Origin: Nocardioides sp. SYSU D00065
GTDB taxonomy: Bacteria; Actinomycetota; Actinomycetes; Propionibacteriales; Nocardioidaceae
DNA: 64,000 bases
NCBI RefSeq assembly: GCF_017916425.1
Contig: NZ_JAFMSX010000004.1
Location: 186,001 to 250,000, forward strand
Direction of reading: 5' to 3'
Below, piece by piece: positions 35,295 through 45,600 of this stretch (the first letter of the stretch is position 1; each line of letters opens with the position of its first letter). A model generated the notes under the pieces. The model saw only the letters and a list, made by a program, of their open reading frames with translations, did not search any database and was not told the DNA's origin. The position numbers were made by a program, and so were the translations under genes.

Positions 35295-37901
35295 TCACGC
35301 GCCTCCGCGACCGGCCAGCGCACGGCCGGCCTGCCGCGCCACCTCGAGGCGGTCGACCTTGGAGGCGTGGCGGATGTCGAGAGGCAGCCGGTCGCTGCGC
35401 AGCACCGCCGCCAGCGGGGTGCCGGCGGCTGCGCGCACGGCCTCGGCGAGGTCGTGCGGGGCCACCCCGAGGTCCATCGCGCCCCGACCACCGGCGCGCG
35501 AGCGGTCCGGGGCGTCCGCAGGGACGACGACGGCCACCACGACCTGCGCGCCCTCGGGCCCGACCCCGACGACGGCCGCGGCGGCCACCTCCTCGAGCGA
35601 CTCCAGCCGCTGCTCGATGGCCACCGGCGTGACCAGGGCGTCGGCCGTGCTGATGACGTGCACCGCGCGGCCCTCCACCCACAGCCGGCCCTCGTCGTCG
35701 AGGTGCCCGACGTCGCCGGTGGCGTGCCAGCCGGCGTGGCGGCTGGCGGTGCGCTCGGTCCCCCACAGCGAGTCGTAGCGGTCCTTGACGTGCGCGGCGC
35801 GGACGCAGATCTCGCCCGTGACGCCCGGCGTGCCGACCAGCGCGGTGGCGCTGTCGGGGTGGCCGAGCGGCTCCACGGCGACCTCGACGCCCGGCAGCGG
35901 CCGGCCGACGCAGACGCCCTCGCCCGCACCGGCCTTCGTGATCTCGTCGAAAGAGACGTCGGTGACGGGGAGCACCTCGGTCATGCCGTACGGCGTGTGG
36001 AGGCTCGCGTTCGGCAGCACGTCCGCCACGGCGCCGAGGAGAGCGGCGGGTACGGGCGCCCCGGCCGACATCAGCAGTCGGACGCCGGACAACGCCTCGC
36101 GCTGGGCGACGGTCAGGTCGTCCTGCGTCGCGACCACGCGGCGCAGGGCTGCCGGGGAGGCGAAGACGATGCGCGCGTCGACGGTGCTCGCCGCGTCGGC
36201 GAGGAGCGGGGCGGTGAGAGTGTCCGGCGCGGTGACGTCGATGTCGGGCACCGCCGATCCGAGTCCCAACGCGGGTCCGAGGATGGAGAACGGCGCGAAG
36301 GCGGCGACGAACGTGTCGTCGGGCTGCAGGCCGTACGTCGCCCGGACGAGGTCGACCTGGGCGCGCACCTGGCGGTGGCGGTAGACGACCCCCTTGGACG
36401 GCCCGGTGGCCCCGGAGGTGAAGACGACGGCGCAGTCCGCGTCGGGGTCGGGGGGCGTCGGCGACGCCGCGGTCCGACCGAGGCGCGCGAGCTCGTCGAG
36501 GTCGTGGTCGACGCCGAGGAGCCGACGGGCCGCCGCGGGCACCGGCTGGGCCGCGATCCGCGATCCCGGCAGCCCCATCGCGCGGGCGGCGGCGAGGCCG
36601 GCCCGGCTGCCCACGACGTGGTCGACGGCAGCCCCGCGCAGCGCGCGGCGCATCCCGGCGAAGCCGAGTCCCTTGTCGGCGACCACCACCACGCCCCCGG
36701 CCCTCCACACGGCGTAGACCACCGAGGTCAGGGCAGCGGACGGCTCGACCAACAAGCCGACCCGGTCGCCGGGGCGTACGCCCGCCGAGGCGAACCCGGC
36801 GGCCAGCTCGTCGACGCGCTGGGCGAGCGCGGCCCAGCTCACCGTGGTGCCGTGCGCCGAGAAGACGGGGCTGGTGTCGTCCGAGCGCCGTTCGAGCGGG
36901 GCCCACAGCGGCTCGTGCGGACGGCTCGCCGAGGCGGTGGGGGTCGGCCCCGGGGGACCCGGTGGCTGGTCGAGCTCCTGCACCCAGGTGGTCACCACCT
37001 CGGCGTACTCCGGCGCGTCCTCCGTCACGAGGTGCGAGGCACCCTCGAACCGGTGCACCCGGGCGTGCGGCAGCCGCTCGCGCAGGTCCCTCAGGTAGCG
37101 CTCGCCGAAGACGGGGTCGCGTGGTCCCCAGAACAGCAGGGCCGGTACGTCGAGGGTGCGCACCCCCTCCGCGAGCTCGGCCACGACGTCGTACGACGGG
37201 TGGCCGGCCGAGAAGGGGATGTCGGCGACGAAGGCGCCCACGGCACGTCGGCGTTCCGCGGTGGCGTACGGCGCCGCGAGCGCGTCGCGGACCTTGCGGG
37301 GCAACGGCGGCCGGGACAGCGCCGAGGTGGCGCGCACGAAGGTGGGGGTCACCACGCAGCCGAGCGGGCGCACGCCCGGCAGGTGGGCCAGGCGGATCAG
37401 CGGCGGGCCGAGGTCGCCGGGCGGCTGGGCCACCGCGGTGTTGCCAAGGACGACCCCGCGCAGCTGGTCGCGGTGGGCCAGCGCCCAGCCCAGCGAGAGG
37501 ATGCCGCCCCAGTCGTGGCCCACCGTGACGACGGGCCCGGTGACGCCCAGGGCGTCGGTGAGCCCACCCAGGTCGGCGACGCGCTGCGCCACCGTGCGGT
37601 CGGCGTCGGGGCGTTCGGAGAATCCCATGCCGAGGTGGTCGGGGGCGACGACGCGCCAGCCGGGCGGCGCGGCGGCGAGGAGCCGGCGCCAGAGGTAGGA
37701 CCACGTCGGGTTGCCGTGCACGCACAGCAGGGTGCCCTCGGTGGGCTCCACGCCGTTGTCGAGCACGTGCCACCGGCGCATGCGTCCCTCGGCGTCCGGG
37801 GCCGACAGCATCCTCGACCACGCCGGGTCGAGGCCCGGCAGGTCCAGCACCGGATCCGGGAGCGTCGCCGCGGCCCGGCCGGACGTCGCGCGCGGACTCA
37901 C
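35295..37901 (-). CDS. oleBC: OleBC fusion: beta-lactone decarboxylase plus beta-lactone synthetase
   Basis: An 868-residue two-domain protein. Residues about 1-310 are an alpha/beta hydrolase of the haloalkane dehalogenase type with nucleophile D130 in GHDWGG (OleB). Residues about 330-868 are an AMP-forming ligase-like domain with FTSGATGPSKGVVYRH (OleC). OleC closes the 2-alkyl-3-hydroxyacid into a beta-lactone with ATP, and OleB removes CO2 to give the cis-olefin. Actinobacteria commonly carry the two as one fused chain. I use GTG 37901, which overlaps the oleA stop as GTGA; a TTG one codon earlier is less likely. Confidence 0.9.
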   Translation of the reverse strand: MSPRATSGRAAATLPDPVLDLPGLDPAWSRMLSAPDAEGRMRRWHVLDNGVEPTEGTLLCVHGNPTWSYLWRRLLAAAPPGWRVVAPDHLGMGFSERPDADRTVAQRVADLGGLTDALGVTGPVVTVGHDWGGILSLGWALAHRDQLRGVVLGNTAVAQPPGDLGPPLIRLAHLPGVRPLGCVVTPTFVRATSALSRPPLPRKVRDALAAPYATAERRRAVGAFVADIPFSAGHPSYDVVAELAEGVRTLDVPALLFWGPRDPVFGERYLRDLRERLPHARVHRFEGASHLVTEDAPEYAEVVTTWVQELDQPPGPPGPTPTASASRPHEPLWAPLERRSDDTSPVFSAHGTTVSWAALAQRVDELAAGFASAGVRPGDRVGLLVEPSAALTSVVYAVWRAGGVVVVADKGLGFAGMRRALRGAAVDHVVGSRAGLAAARAMGLPGSRIAAQPVPAAARRLLGVDHDLDELARLGRTAASPTPPDPDADCAVVFTSGATGPSKGVVYRHRQVRAQVDLVRATYGLQPDDTFVAAFAPFSILGPALGLGSAVPDIDVTAPDTLTAPLLADAASTVDARIVFASPAALRRVVATQDDLTVAQREALSGVRLLMSAGAPVPAALLGAVADVLPNASLHTPYGMTEVLPVTDVSFDEITKAGAGEGVCVGRPLPGVEVAVEPLGHPDSATALVGTPGVTGEICVRAAHVKDRYDSLWGTERTASRHAGWHATGDVGHLDDEGRLWVEGRAVHVISTADALVTPVAIEQRLESLEEVAAAAVVGVGPEGAQVVVAVVVPADAPDRSRAGGRGAMDLGVAPHDLAEAVRAAAGTPLAAVLRSDRLPLDIRHASKVDRLEVARQAGRALAGRGGA

Positions 37902-38923
37902 CAACGAACCTCGAGGCAGCTGGCGTTGAGGCCCGACCCGATCCCCATGAGCAGCACGCGGTCGCCGCGGGTCAGCGAGTGCTGGTCGCCGGCGAGGGTG
38001 TACGCCACGGACGCGGGCCCGATGTTGCCGAAGGCGGGGAAGCTGCGCGGGACGAGGTCCGGGTCAATCTTGAGCCGCTCGCAGATGGAGTCGGTGTGCA
38101 CCTGGGAGACCTGGTGCACGAAGAAGCGGGTGATGTCGTCGTCCCAGCCGAACTCGCTGGCCGCGCCGTCCCACAGCCCGGTGGACAGGTCGAGCCCGGC
38201 CGCGAGCAGCCCCTTGAGGTCGGTCCTCATGACGTCGTTGTCGCCCACGCAGAGCTCGTGGTGCTCGGTGGCGGCCCGGCTCACGCCGGCCACCAGCCGG
38301 TGTCCCTCGGGGTGCTGGTCGGCCCGGGCCAGCACCATGGCCACGGCGCCGGACCCCAGCGTGAGGGCGGCGAACTCGGACATCAGGTCGCGCGAGCTGA
38401 CGCCGGCCTCGGACAGGCGACGGATCGTCGACTCCTGGACCGGCCGGGAATCCTCGCTGTCGACCACGAGCGCGACGTCGATGAGCCCGGCCTCGATCAT
38501 CGCGGCGGCGATCTCCATGCCGTTCATGAAGCCGAGGCAGGCGTTGGTGACGTCGAAGTTCTGGCACCCGGGCGACAGGCCCAGGGCGTCGTGGATGACG
38601 ACGGCGGTGGACGGCTCCAGCCAGTGGCGGCTGAGCGAGGTGTTGACCAGCAGGTCGACCTGCCCGGGCTCGATGCCGCTGGCGGCCAGGGCGGCCCGGC
38701 CGGCCTCGACCGCGCCGTCGGTGAAGTCCTGGTCCTCGCCCCACCAGCGCCGCTCACGGATGCCGACGAGTCCCTCGAGGAGCCCGGGGCGCATGCGGGT
38801 ACGGCGGTAGACCTCGCCGAGTCGCTCGTCGAGCTGGGCGGACGTGACGACCTCGGGGGCCTCCACCCGCTCGACGCCCAAGACGACGGTGCGGTCGTAA
38901 CGACGGGTCGAGTTCCGGTTCAT
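37898..38923 (-). CDS. oleA: OleA, head-to-head acyl-CoA condensing thiolase
   Basis: A 341-residue thiolase-superfamily enzyme related to FabH. The triad is C129 in NACLG, H270 in FFVHQVSQVH and N300 in FGNIGPAS. A glutamate supplied near residue 104 (WLEPST) fits the OleA-type non-decarboxylative condensation of two fatty acyl-CoAs into a 2-alkyl-3-ketoacid. ATG 38923 has AGGAGA four bases upstream; longer starts have poor support. The first gene of the olefin operon; the final product could be a long-chain alkene or, if decarboxylation is inefficient, a beta-lactone. Confidence 0.88.
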   Translation of the reverse strand: MNRNSTRRYDRTVVLGVERVEAPEVVTSAQLDERLGEVYRRTRMRPGLLEGLVGIRERRWWGEDQDFTDGAVEAGRAALAASGIEPGQVDLLVNTSLSRHWLEPSTAVVIHDALGLSPGCQNFDVTNACLGFMNGMEIAAAMIEAGLIDVALVVDSEDSRPVQESTIRRLSEAGVSSRDLMSEFAALTLGSGAVAMVLARADQHPEGHRLVAGVSRAATEHHELCVGDNDVMRTDLKGLLAAGLDLSTGLWDGAASEFGWDDDITRFFVHQVSQVHTDSICERLKIDPDLVPRSFPAFGNIGPASVAYTLAGDQHSLTRGDRVLLMGIGSGLNASCLEVRW

Positions 38924-39241
38924 GTCGTCTCCTGCCGCGCCCTCTGCCGCGGTTGCTGCGGAGTCCGTCGAAGAGTACCCGTGCGTCAAACCCGCATACG
39001 CCGAGAGGGTGTGCGGCTCGGGGCCGTACCCGTCGATGCTGACTGCGCCAGCGCGGCAAAGCGCACGCCTAGGCTGCCACCGGCTCCTGCGTGGCCTGGC
39101 TCGAGTGACACCAGTCCTGCTCGCGATGATCATCCGGTCGAGCCTCCGCGCGAAGGACGTCGGCCGACAACTCCCGGGCGGGTACGTGCGTCACACTCGA
39201 GACGGCCCGCAGACGGAGGCCGGCGCACCTGGAGGAGAGCC
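38924..39241. other. Divergent promoter region between oleA and the first RTX-like gene
   Basis: About 318 bp with no supported gene. It must hold the start signals for oleA leftward and the RTX-like gene rightward. No convincing -35/-10 pair stands out in the GC-rich sequence. The right copy of the direct repeat occupies 39167-39225, ending 16 bp before the ATG of the RTX-like gene. Confidence 0.55.
39167..39225 (+). repeat. Right copy of direct repeat bracketing the ole cluster
   Basis: Matches 34069-34125 in the same orientation. It lies in the untranslated leader of the RTX-like gene, just before its GGAGGAG ribosome binding site, so it may instead be a regulatory leader element that was duplicated. 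Confidence 0.65.
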
Positions 39242-40525
39242 ATGCGACGCATGCCCATCACTGTCTCGTTGATCGCCTTGGCGCCGCTCGGCGTCGTGGG
39301 CCTGGCCGCTGGTCCCGCGACCGCCGAGACGACGTGTGACGGCAAGGTGCCCACGATCCTCGTCGTCCCCGGTACGCCGACCACCGGCACGCCGGGTGAC
39401 GACGTCATCCTCGGCACGTACGCCCAGGACCGGATCGACGGGGGTGCGGGCAACGACACGATCTGCGGGCTCGGCAACGCCGACACGCTGGTCGGCGGGC
39501 CGGGCGACGACCGGCTGTTCGGCGGCCTCGACGACTACTACGCCCCCGACGACGGCTACGCCGGCGACACGCTCGTGCCGGGCCCGGGGAACGACTTCAT
39601 CGACCTGGGCGACGACCCGGCGTCGGCCACCGTCGACTACGTCGACCGGCTGGCGGACTACGACAGGATCATGTACGAGGACGCGCCGGGTCCGGTCGAC
39701 GTGGACCTCTCGGCGGGCACGGCGACGGGCGAGGGGACGGACACGATCGTGGTGCCGACCTACTCCGGCGGCATCGTGGGCTCGTCGTACGACGACGTGC
39801 TGACGGGGACGGACGGACCGGACCGCATCGTCGGCGGCGCCGGCGACGACCGCATCCACGCGCTGGACGGCGACGACGACATGGAGTCCGGGACGGGCGA
39901 CGACGTCGTACGCGGAGGTGACGGTGAGGACATCATCGTCTCGCCGGACAAGGGACGGGACCGGTTCTACGGCGACGACGGTGTGGATTACGTGGAGGCT
40001 CGCGGGCGTGGGAGCGCCATCGGCGGTGGTGGCGGCGACGACCACCTCGCCGCCCATTTCGGCGCCACGGTTCACGGCGGAGCAGGCGACGACGAGATCT
40101 GGGCGGAGCTGACCCGCAGGACCCGGAGCGAGGTGGACGCAGGCGACGGACGACGCGACGTCGTCCTGCTGCGGGCGCCGAAGTCGGAGTTCCCGCGGGG
40201 CACCAGGTACGTCATCGACGTGCCCCGCAAGCGCGTGACGATCGACGACGCGACACGTGCGCGCTACGAGGGCGTCGAGGACGTCAGGTTCTCCGGGCGT
40301 CCTGGCAGCCTGACCTACCTAGGCGGTCCCGGGCGCGACCGCCTGTCGGTGAGCGGCGGCATGCAGGTGACGGCGTACGGGCGCCGTGGGGCCGACATCC
40401 TCGTGGGCGGTTCGCGCAACGACCTCCTCGACGGTGGTCCCGGTCGCGACCAGCTCGTCGGTGGTTCCGGACGGGACCGGTGCATCGGCGGTGAGCAGCG
40501 ACGCCAGTGCGAGGTGCGCCGCTGA
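39242..40525 (+). CDS. Secreted RTX-like calcium-binding repeat protein (copy 1)
   Basis: A 427-residue protein. A Sec signal peptide (residues about 1-29, ending ATAE) is followed by glycine/aspartate-rich nonapeptide repeats: GGAGNDTICG, GGPGDDRLFGG, GGAGDDRIHA, GTGDDVVRGGDGEDIIV, and a second group GGPGRDRL, GGSRNDLLDGGPGRDQLVGG near the end. Such repeats fold into a calcium-bound beta-roll. Gram-negative RTX proteins leave by type I secretion, but this one has an ordinary signal peptide, as is usual in actinobacteria. GGAGGAG precedes ATG 39242. No catalytic domain is evident; a cell-surface or matrix role is a guess. C-terminal CIGGEQRRQCEVRR carries a cysteine pair shared with the next gene. 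Confidence 0.82.
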   Translation: MRRMPITVSLIALAPLGVVGLAAGPATAETTCDGKVPTILVVPGTPTTGTPGDDVILGTYAQDRIDGGAGNDTICGLGNADTLVGGPGDDRLFGGLDDYYAPDDGYAGDTLVPGPGNDFIDLGDDPASATVDYVDRLADYDRIMYEDAPGPVDVDLSAGTATGEGTDTIVVPTYSGGIVGSSYDDVLTGTDGPDRIVGGAGDDRIHALDGDDDMESGTGDDVVRGGDGEDIIVSPDKGRDRFYGDDGVDYVEARGRGSAIGGGGGDDHLAAHFGATVHGGAGDDEIWAELTRRTRSEVDAGDGRRDVVLLRAPKSEFPRGTRYVIDVPRKRVTIDDATRARYEGVEDVRFSGRPGSLTYLGGPGRDRLSVSGGMQVTAYGRRGADILVGGSRNDLLDGGPGRDQLVGGSGRDRCIGGEQRRQCEVRR

Positions 40526-40632
40526 CGACGAGCGAGCGAGGGCAAGCAGGGGGCCAGTCTCCGTCAGCGGATCGTGACAACCTTTTGGTCCGATGCGTGG
40601 TCATACGGGTTCGTCAACGATCAAGGGGACTC

Positions 40633-41943
40633 ATGAGGATGATCAGGTTGGCCGCCGTCGCGCTTCTAGGCGCGGCGCTGCTCGCGCCAGTGGGCACGGC
40701 CACCGCAGCGGGCGAGACATGTCAGGGGCAGGCGGCGACCATCGTCGGGACGCCTGGGGATCAGATCACCGGAACGGAGGGCGCGGACGTCATCGTGACG
40801 AACGACGCGATACGTGTCGACGCGCTCGGCGGCGATGACCTGGTGTGCTCGACCGGCGAGAACGGCGGCGTGACCTACGCTATCGGCGTCATCGTCGTCC
40901 TCGGCGCGGGGGCCGACACGTTCATCCCCTCCGAGCGCGACAATTCCACGATCTACGCGGGCACCGTCGACGGCACCGACACCGAAGCCGACGTCGTCCG
41001 CGTCAGCGGTGAAGGCCTCGTCATCTCCGGCATGGCAGGCCGGCCGAACGCCGACATCATCGACCTCGTCGTCGCCGCCGGCGAAGTCAGTTGGAGCGGC
41101 ATCCAAACGGCCCCGGGCGCGGTGTCCGCGGACAGTAACGGCATCGGCATCTTGAGCGTTCGATCCGCCAACGGCGACGTCACGATGGACGCCAGCGACA
41201 CGGTGACGGGCGCCGACACGGCGCTCACCTGGACGGGCCGGTTCGTCCAGCTCGGTTTCACTACGTCGGCCGAGTACGGACGGTTCACGTTCCGCGGCAC
41301 CGACGGCATTGAGCGCGTCAAGGTCAACGCGCCGACGACGTATGACCGCGACATCGCGCTCGGCGGCGGGCACGACTCCTACGAGTCGAACAACCTGGGC
41401 GGAAAGGCGACGCGCATCAAGGGCGGCGACGGGCGCAACACACTGCTGCTCGACCTCGAGAGCCACGACCGGGTGCGCGCCGACCTGAGCCGTTCCCGGG
41501 TGACGGCCACCAAGGCGGGCGTCACGGACTCGATCCGCGTCCGCGGCTTCCCTGACCTCACCGCGGCCGCGAAGCGCGCCGACGTCATCGGCACCGACCG
41601 CGCGAACCACATCACCGTCGCCGCGTGCCGGACGACAATCAAGGGAATGAAGGGCCGGGACATCCTCTCCGCTGAGGCCAGGTACAGAGATCTCGCAGAC
41701 CATTGGGTCAGGCCTCGGTGCTCCAACTACGAGGCCACGATCGACGGCGGCCCTAGCATTGACTTCATCGAAGGGAGCAGCGGCGATGACCGCCTTGTTG
41801 GCGGCCGTGGCCGCGACACCATCGCGGGCGGCCCCGGAAGGGACCGCCTCATCGGCGGCCCCGGAAAGGACCGCGTCAGCGGTGGACTCCAGCGCGACGT
41901 CTGTCAGGGCGAGAAGCTTCGGAACTGCGAGAAGCGCATCTGA
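40633..41943 (+). CDS. Secreted RTX-like calcium-binding repeat protein (copy 2)
   Basis: A 436-residue paralogue of the previous gene. A signal peptide (about 1-26, ending GTATA) precedes an opening GETCQGQAATIVGTPGDQITG that mirrors copy 1, then a long beta-rich middle without obvious repeats, then terminal repeats GGRGRDTIAGGPGRDRLIGGPGKDRVSGG and a paired-cysteine end CQGEKLRNCEKRI. AGGGG lies a few bases before ATG 40633. The middle is diverged from copy 1, so the pair looks like an old duplication kept for the frame of signal peptide plus C-terminal roll. A stem-loop terminator follows. Function unknown. Confidence 0.8.
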   Translation: MRMIRLAAVALLGAALLAPVGTATAAGETCQGQAATIVGTPGDQITGTEGADVIVTNDAIRVDALGGDDLVCSTGENGGVTYAIGVIVVLGAGADTFIPSERDNSTIYAGTVDGTDTEADVVRVSGEGLVISGMAGRPNADIIDLVVAAGEVSWSGIQTAPGAVSADSNGIGILSVRSANGDVTMDASDTVTGADTALTWTGRFVQLGFTTSAEYGRFTFRGTDGIERVKVNAPTTYDRDIALGGGHDSYESNNLGGKATRIKGGDGRNTLLLDLESHDRVRADLSRSRVTATKAGVTDSIRVRGFPDLTAAAKRADVIGTDRANHITVAACRTTIKGMKGRDILSAEARYRDLADHWVRPRCSNYEATIDGGPSIDFIEGSSGDDRLVGGRGRDTIAGGPGRDRLIGGPGKDRVSGGLQRDVCQGEKLRNCEKRI

Positions 41944-41990
41944 CCCAGCGATAGGCGCGTCTCGTGTGCCCCGCAGCGGGTCAGGTAGCA

Positions 41991-42023
41991 GCCGGGCCGT
42001 ACCCCTCCCCGGGACGGCCCGGC
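41991..42023 (+). terminator. Stem-loop after the second RTX-like gene
   Basis: GCCGGGCCGT (41991-42000) and ACGGCCCGGC (42014-42023) are perfect complements with a 13-base loop, 47 bp past the stop. No T-run, as is common in high-GC genomes. Confidence 0.65.
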
Positions 42024-42665
42024 GGCCCGTCCACCGTCTGACCGCGCGGAGAAAGCAACGACCTCGATAGAAGACGGAGGACGGCTCTTCCAAAGCGTCC
42101 GCTCATGCCGCGTTGAGGGCGGCCACGCTCGCCGCGCTCTGCCGTCCTCGGTGGGATGTGCCGCGATCGGAAACGTCGTCGGGCTGAAGCGTGCAGGGCG
42201 TCATGAGCTCGAGCGGTTCGAACCGGTAGTTCTCATGACGTCATGGAGGGGCGCCGGGACAGCCACTGGCCATGACGTCCGGCAAGGGTCCCTCACGTCC
42301 CAACATGCCGGGCTCCGCGCCTCTAACAGCTTTGCCTTCGGCGGCCTCTAGGGCATCCCGATCTGGCGACCCTCGTCACGAGCGCCCGAATCGCCAGTCC
42401 CACTCCCCGGCGGGACGTCACCCGCCTGACCGATGACCGGCCGCCGGCTCGAAGGCGCTCCGAGTCGATGACAGGCAGGACAGCGCACACCCCCCAGGAC
42501 CCAGATCGTCACACGAGCGACCGCAACGTGACCCCACCGTCAACGCGACGAAACGCGCCCGTAAACGGACGATTTTAACGTTTCAAGCTCGCTGCTCAGT
42601 CTCGCCAGCAGCTCGCGTCGACGCTGCCGCGAGCCGCGTGCGACCGAACTCCCCAGGAGTTGTAC
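42024..42665. other. Gene-free interval with nested palindromes
   Basis: No coding region I can support. It contains an inverted repeat GCGTCATGAG (42198-42207) / CTCATGACGT (42232-42241) enclosing the perfect palindrome CGGTTCGAACCG (42214-42225), and next to it the perfect palindrome CATGACGTCATG (42234-42245). An AT-richer patch near 42556-42590 could belong to the promoter of the secreted hydrolase gene downstream. Confidence 0.6.
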
Positions 42666-45600
42666 GTGCGCCTCACCCTCCGACGTCGAGCAGGAGTCGG
42701 CCTCTCAGCCGCCCTCCTCGTCGCCCCCCTCGCCGCGCTCGCCGCGGCACCGGCATCTGCCGAACCCACCGAGACCTCCGCCTCCGGAGACGGCTGGGCC
42801 GTCACCCGGGCACCCGGCGGCTATCTCGTCACCGTGGACCTCGACGGTCCGCTGCCCATGAAGTCGGACGCGCCGACCGTCGTCGTCGACGGCGAGCCGA
42901 TCGGCCTCGCGACCCAGTCGCCCGACGGCCGCTCACTCAGCACCTTCACGACCGACCCGGCGGTGCTCGACGCGACCTCCGCCGAGGCCGGGTGGGCCAG
43001 CCAGGCTCCGGTCGGCGACGGGACGCCGTCCCGCTCCGTCGCGGTGCCCGAGGCAGGAGCCGCCGCTGTGGCCCCGCTCGAGGCCGACCCGAGCGCACCC
43101 GGCGACTTCGAGTGGACCGAGTCGATCTACAAGTTCGGCGACCAGGCGATCCCGCTGTCCGCCATCGGCGGGGTCCGCGGCGAGCTCGAGGGCAAGGTCT
43201 ACCTGCCGACGACCGGCGGGGCCCGCCCGACCGTGATCCTGCTGCACGGGCGCCACACCTCCTGCTACACCGCCGTCCCCGGCACCCCGGCGAACCCGGC
43301 CCGGTGGCCCTGCACCGCCGCGCCCGGTCCCGCGGACGCGCCGTACGACACCGGCCGCATGTCGATCCCGAGCTACGCCGGCTACGACGGCACCGCCCGG
43401 GCGCTGGCGAGCCGCGGCTACGCCGTCGTCTCGATCTCGGCCAACGCGGTCAACTCCAACGACAACGAGCTCGCCGCCGACCAGGGCGCACAGGCGCGCG
43501 GCCAGCTGCTGCTCGACACCCTGACGATGCTCGAGAAGGCCAACGCGGGCGAGCCGGTCAGCTACTACGACGCGTTCACCGACCGCGACGTCTCCCTGGC
43601 CCGGGCGCTCACCGAGGGATCCGCCTCGTACGCCCTGCGCGCGCCCGGCTTCGTCAACGGTGCCCCGGAGCTCGACACGATCACCCCGGAGACCCTGGTC
43701 GGCCGCTTCGACCTCAGCACGATCGGCATGATGGGCCACTCGCGGGGCGGTGAGGGCGTCACCTCGGCGGCGACACTCAACCAGGCGCTGGCGGACCCGT
43801 GGGCGATCGAGTCGATCCTGCCCCTCGCACCGGTCGACTTCGGCCGGATGACCGTGCCCAACGTGCCGATGAACGTGATCCTCCCCTACTGCGACGGCGA
43901 CGTCTCCAACCAGCAGGGCCAGCACATGCTCGACGACTCGCGCTACGCCTACGGCGACGACGTGCTGCGGTCCGGCACGTGGGTGATGGGCGCGAACCAC
44001 AACTTCTACAACACGGTCTGGACGCCGGGCGAGTACGCCTACAGCGTGAGCGACGACTGGAGCAACAGCGCCGCTCGACGAACCGAGCCCACGTGCGGCA
44101 CCGACCCGACCGTGTCGGCGACCTCCATCCGGATGACCCCGGCCGAGCAGTACGCCCAGGGCACGTCGTACATGACCGCGTGGTTCCGGCTGACCCTCGG
44201 CGGCGAGGACCGGTTCCTGCCGATGTTCGACGGCACCGGCGCGGTTCCCGCGGCGCTGGACGGTGAGGACGTGCGCACGACCGCGACGGCTCCGTCCAGC
44301 TCGCGCGCCACGATCGCGACGTTCGAGAAGGCGTCGTCCCTCGTGCGGACCTTCGGGACGGCCACCGCCAACCCGTGCGCCAGCATGAGCGGCCGCACCA
44401 CCCCGCAGGACCTCGCGGCGTGCAGCACCACGATGGCGAGCTCCCAGCTGCCGCACTGGACCCCGGCGTCCAACGGCGGCAACGTGCCGGCCACTCCGGT
44501 CACCCGGCTGGTGTGGACCAGCGCCACCGGCGCGATCCGGGTCTCCGTGCCCGCCGGCAAGCGCGACGCGACCGGCTTCGAGCGGCTCTCGGTCAAGATG
44601 GCAGCCGACGAGTCCGTCGTGACGGGCACCGACCTCACCCTCACCGTCGTCGACGGACAGGGTGAGACCTGGAGCTCCCTGGTGTCCGCGCTCAACCCGT
44701 ACGCCCTGGTGCGGATGCCGACCTCCGCGAGCACCGCTGCGACGAGCACGCTGAAGAAGGTCGTCCTCCACCAGGTCAACGTGCCGGTGGCCGACCTCGC
44801 GACCGCAGGCCTCGACACCAGCGACATCCGCGAGGTCCAGTTCACGGCCGCGCAGGGCGCGGACGCCGTCGCCACCGGCGGTGCCTACCTCTCCGACCTG
44901 GCCTTCGAGTCCTCGTCGGTCGGCACGGCGAACAACCGGACCGAGCCGGTCGTGAACGTCTTCGCCCCGAGCGTCGACGAGGGGTCGGCCCCGGGCACCG
45001 TCGAGCTGGCTGCCTACCTCGACAGGCCCGCGACGGTCCCCGTGACCGGCTGGGTCTCCCTCCTCGGGTCGACCACGTCCCGCGCCGGCGCGACCATGGA
45101 GAAGGTCACCTTCGCGCCGGGCGAGACCTGCCAGGTCGTCACCGCGGCCGTGCAGGGCGACAAGGCCGACAGCACGACCGCGTCGACCAGCGTCAAGGCG
45201 AGCATCATCAACGTCTCGGGCGCGGTGCAGGGCAAGCAGGCGATCGTGTTCACCCGCATCCGTGAGGACGACGGCCTGCTCCCGAGCGGCAACCCCCCGA
45301 CCACCCCGACCGCGCTGCCGCCGTTCGGCACCCCGGGCTCGGTCTGCGCGGAGCTGGACAGCGTGCTCGACGGCGGAACGGTGACCGTCCCGGCCACCAC
45401 GGCCCCGGACACGACGGCCAGCGTCTCCTCGGCCGGCTTCCGGGCCGGCGAGGCGGTCACCTTCACGGCCCCCGGGCTGGCGTCGGTGACCTCTCTCGCC
45501 GACGGCGCCGGGACCGCGACCGCCGACCTGGCGGTGCCGGCCGCGACGCCGCGCGGTGCGCTCACGGTCACCGCGACCGCGGCGGCCACGGGCCGGGTCG

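Noticed and set aside
34956..38810. Very long plus-strand open frame opposite oleBC and oleA
   Set aside because: It is antisense to genes with clear catalytic motifs, has arginine/proline-rich low-complexity translation and no domain; typical of GC-rich opposite strands.
42214..42225. CGGTTCGAACCG resembling a tRNA T-arm
   Set aside because: The loop is one base short of a T-loop, no anticodon or D-arm lies upstream, and the flanks do not form an acceptor stem.
42151..42351. 66-codon plus-strand frame in the gene-free gap
   Set aside because: No ribosome binding site, no motif, and it runs across the nested palindromes.
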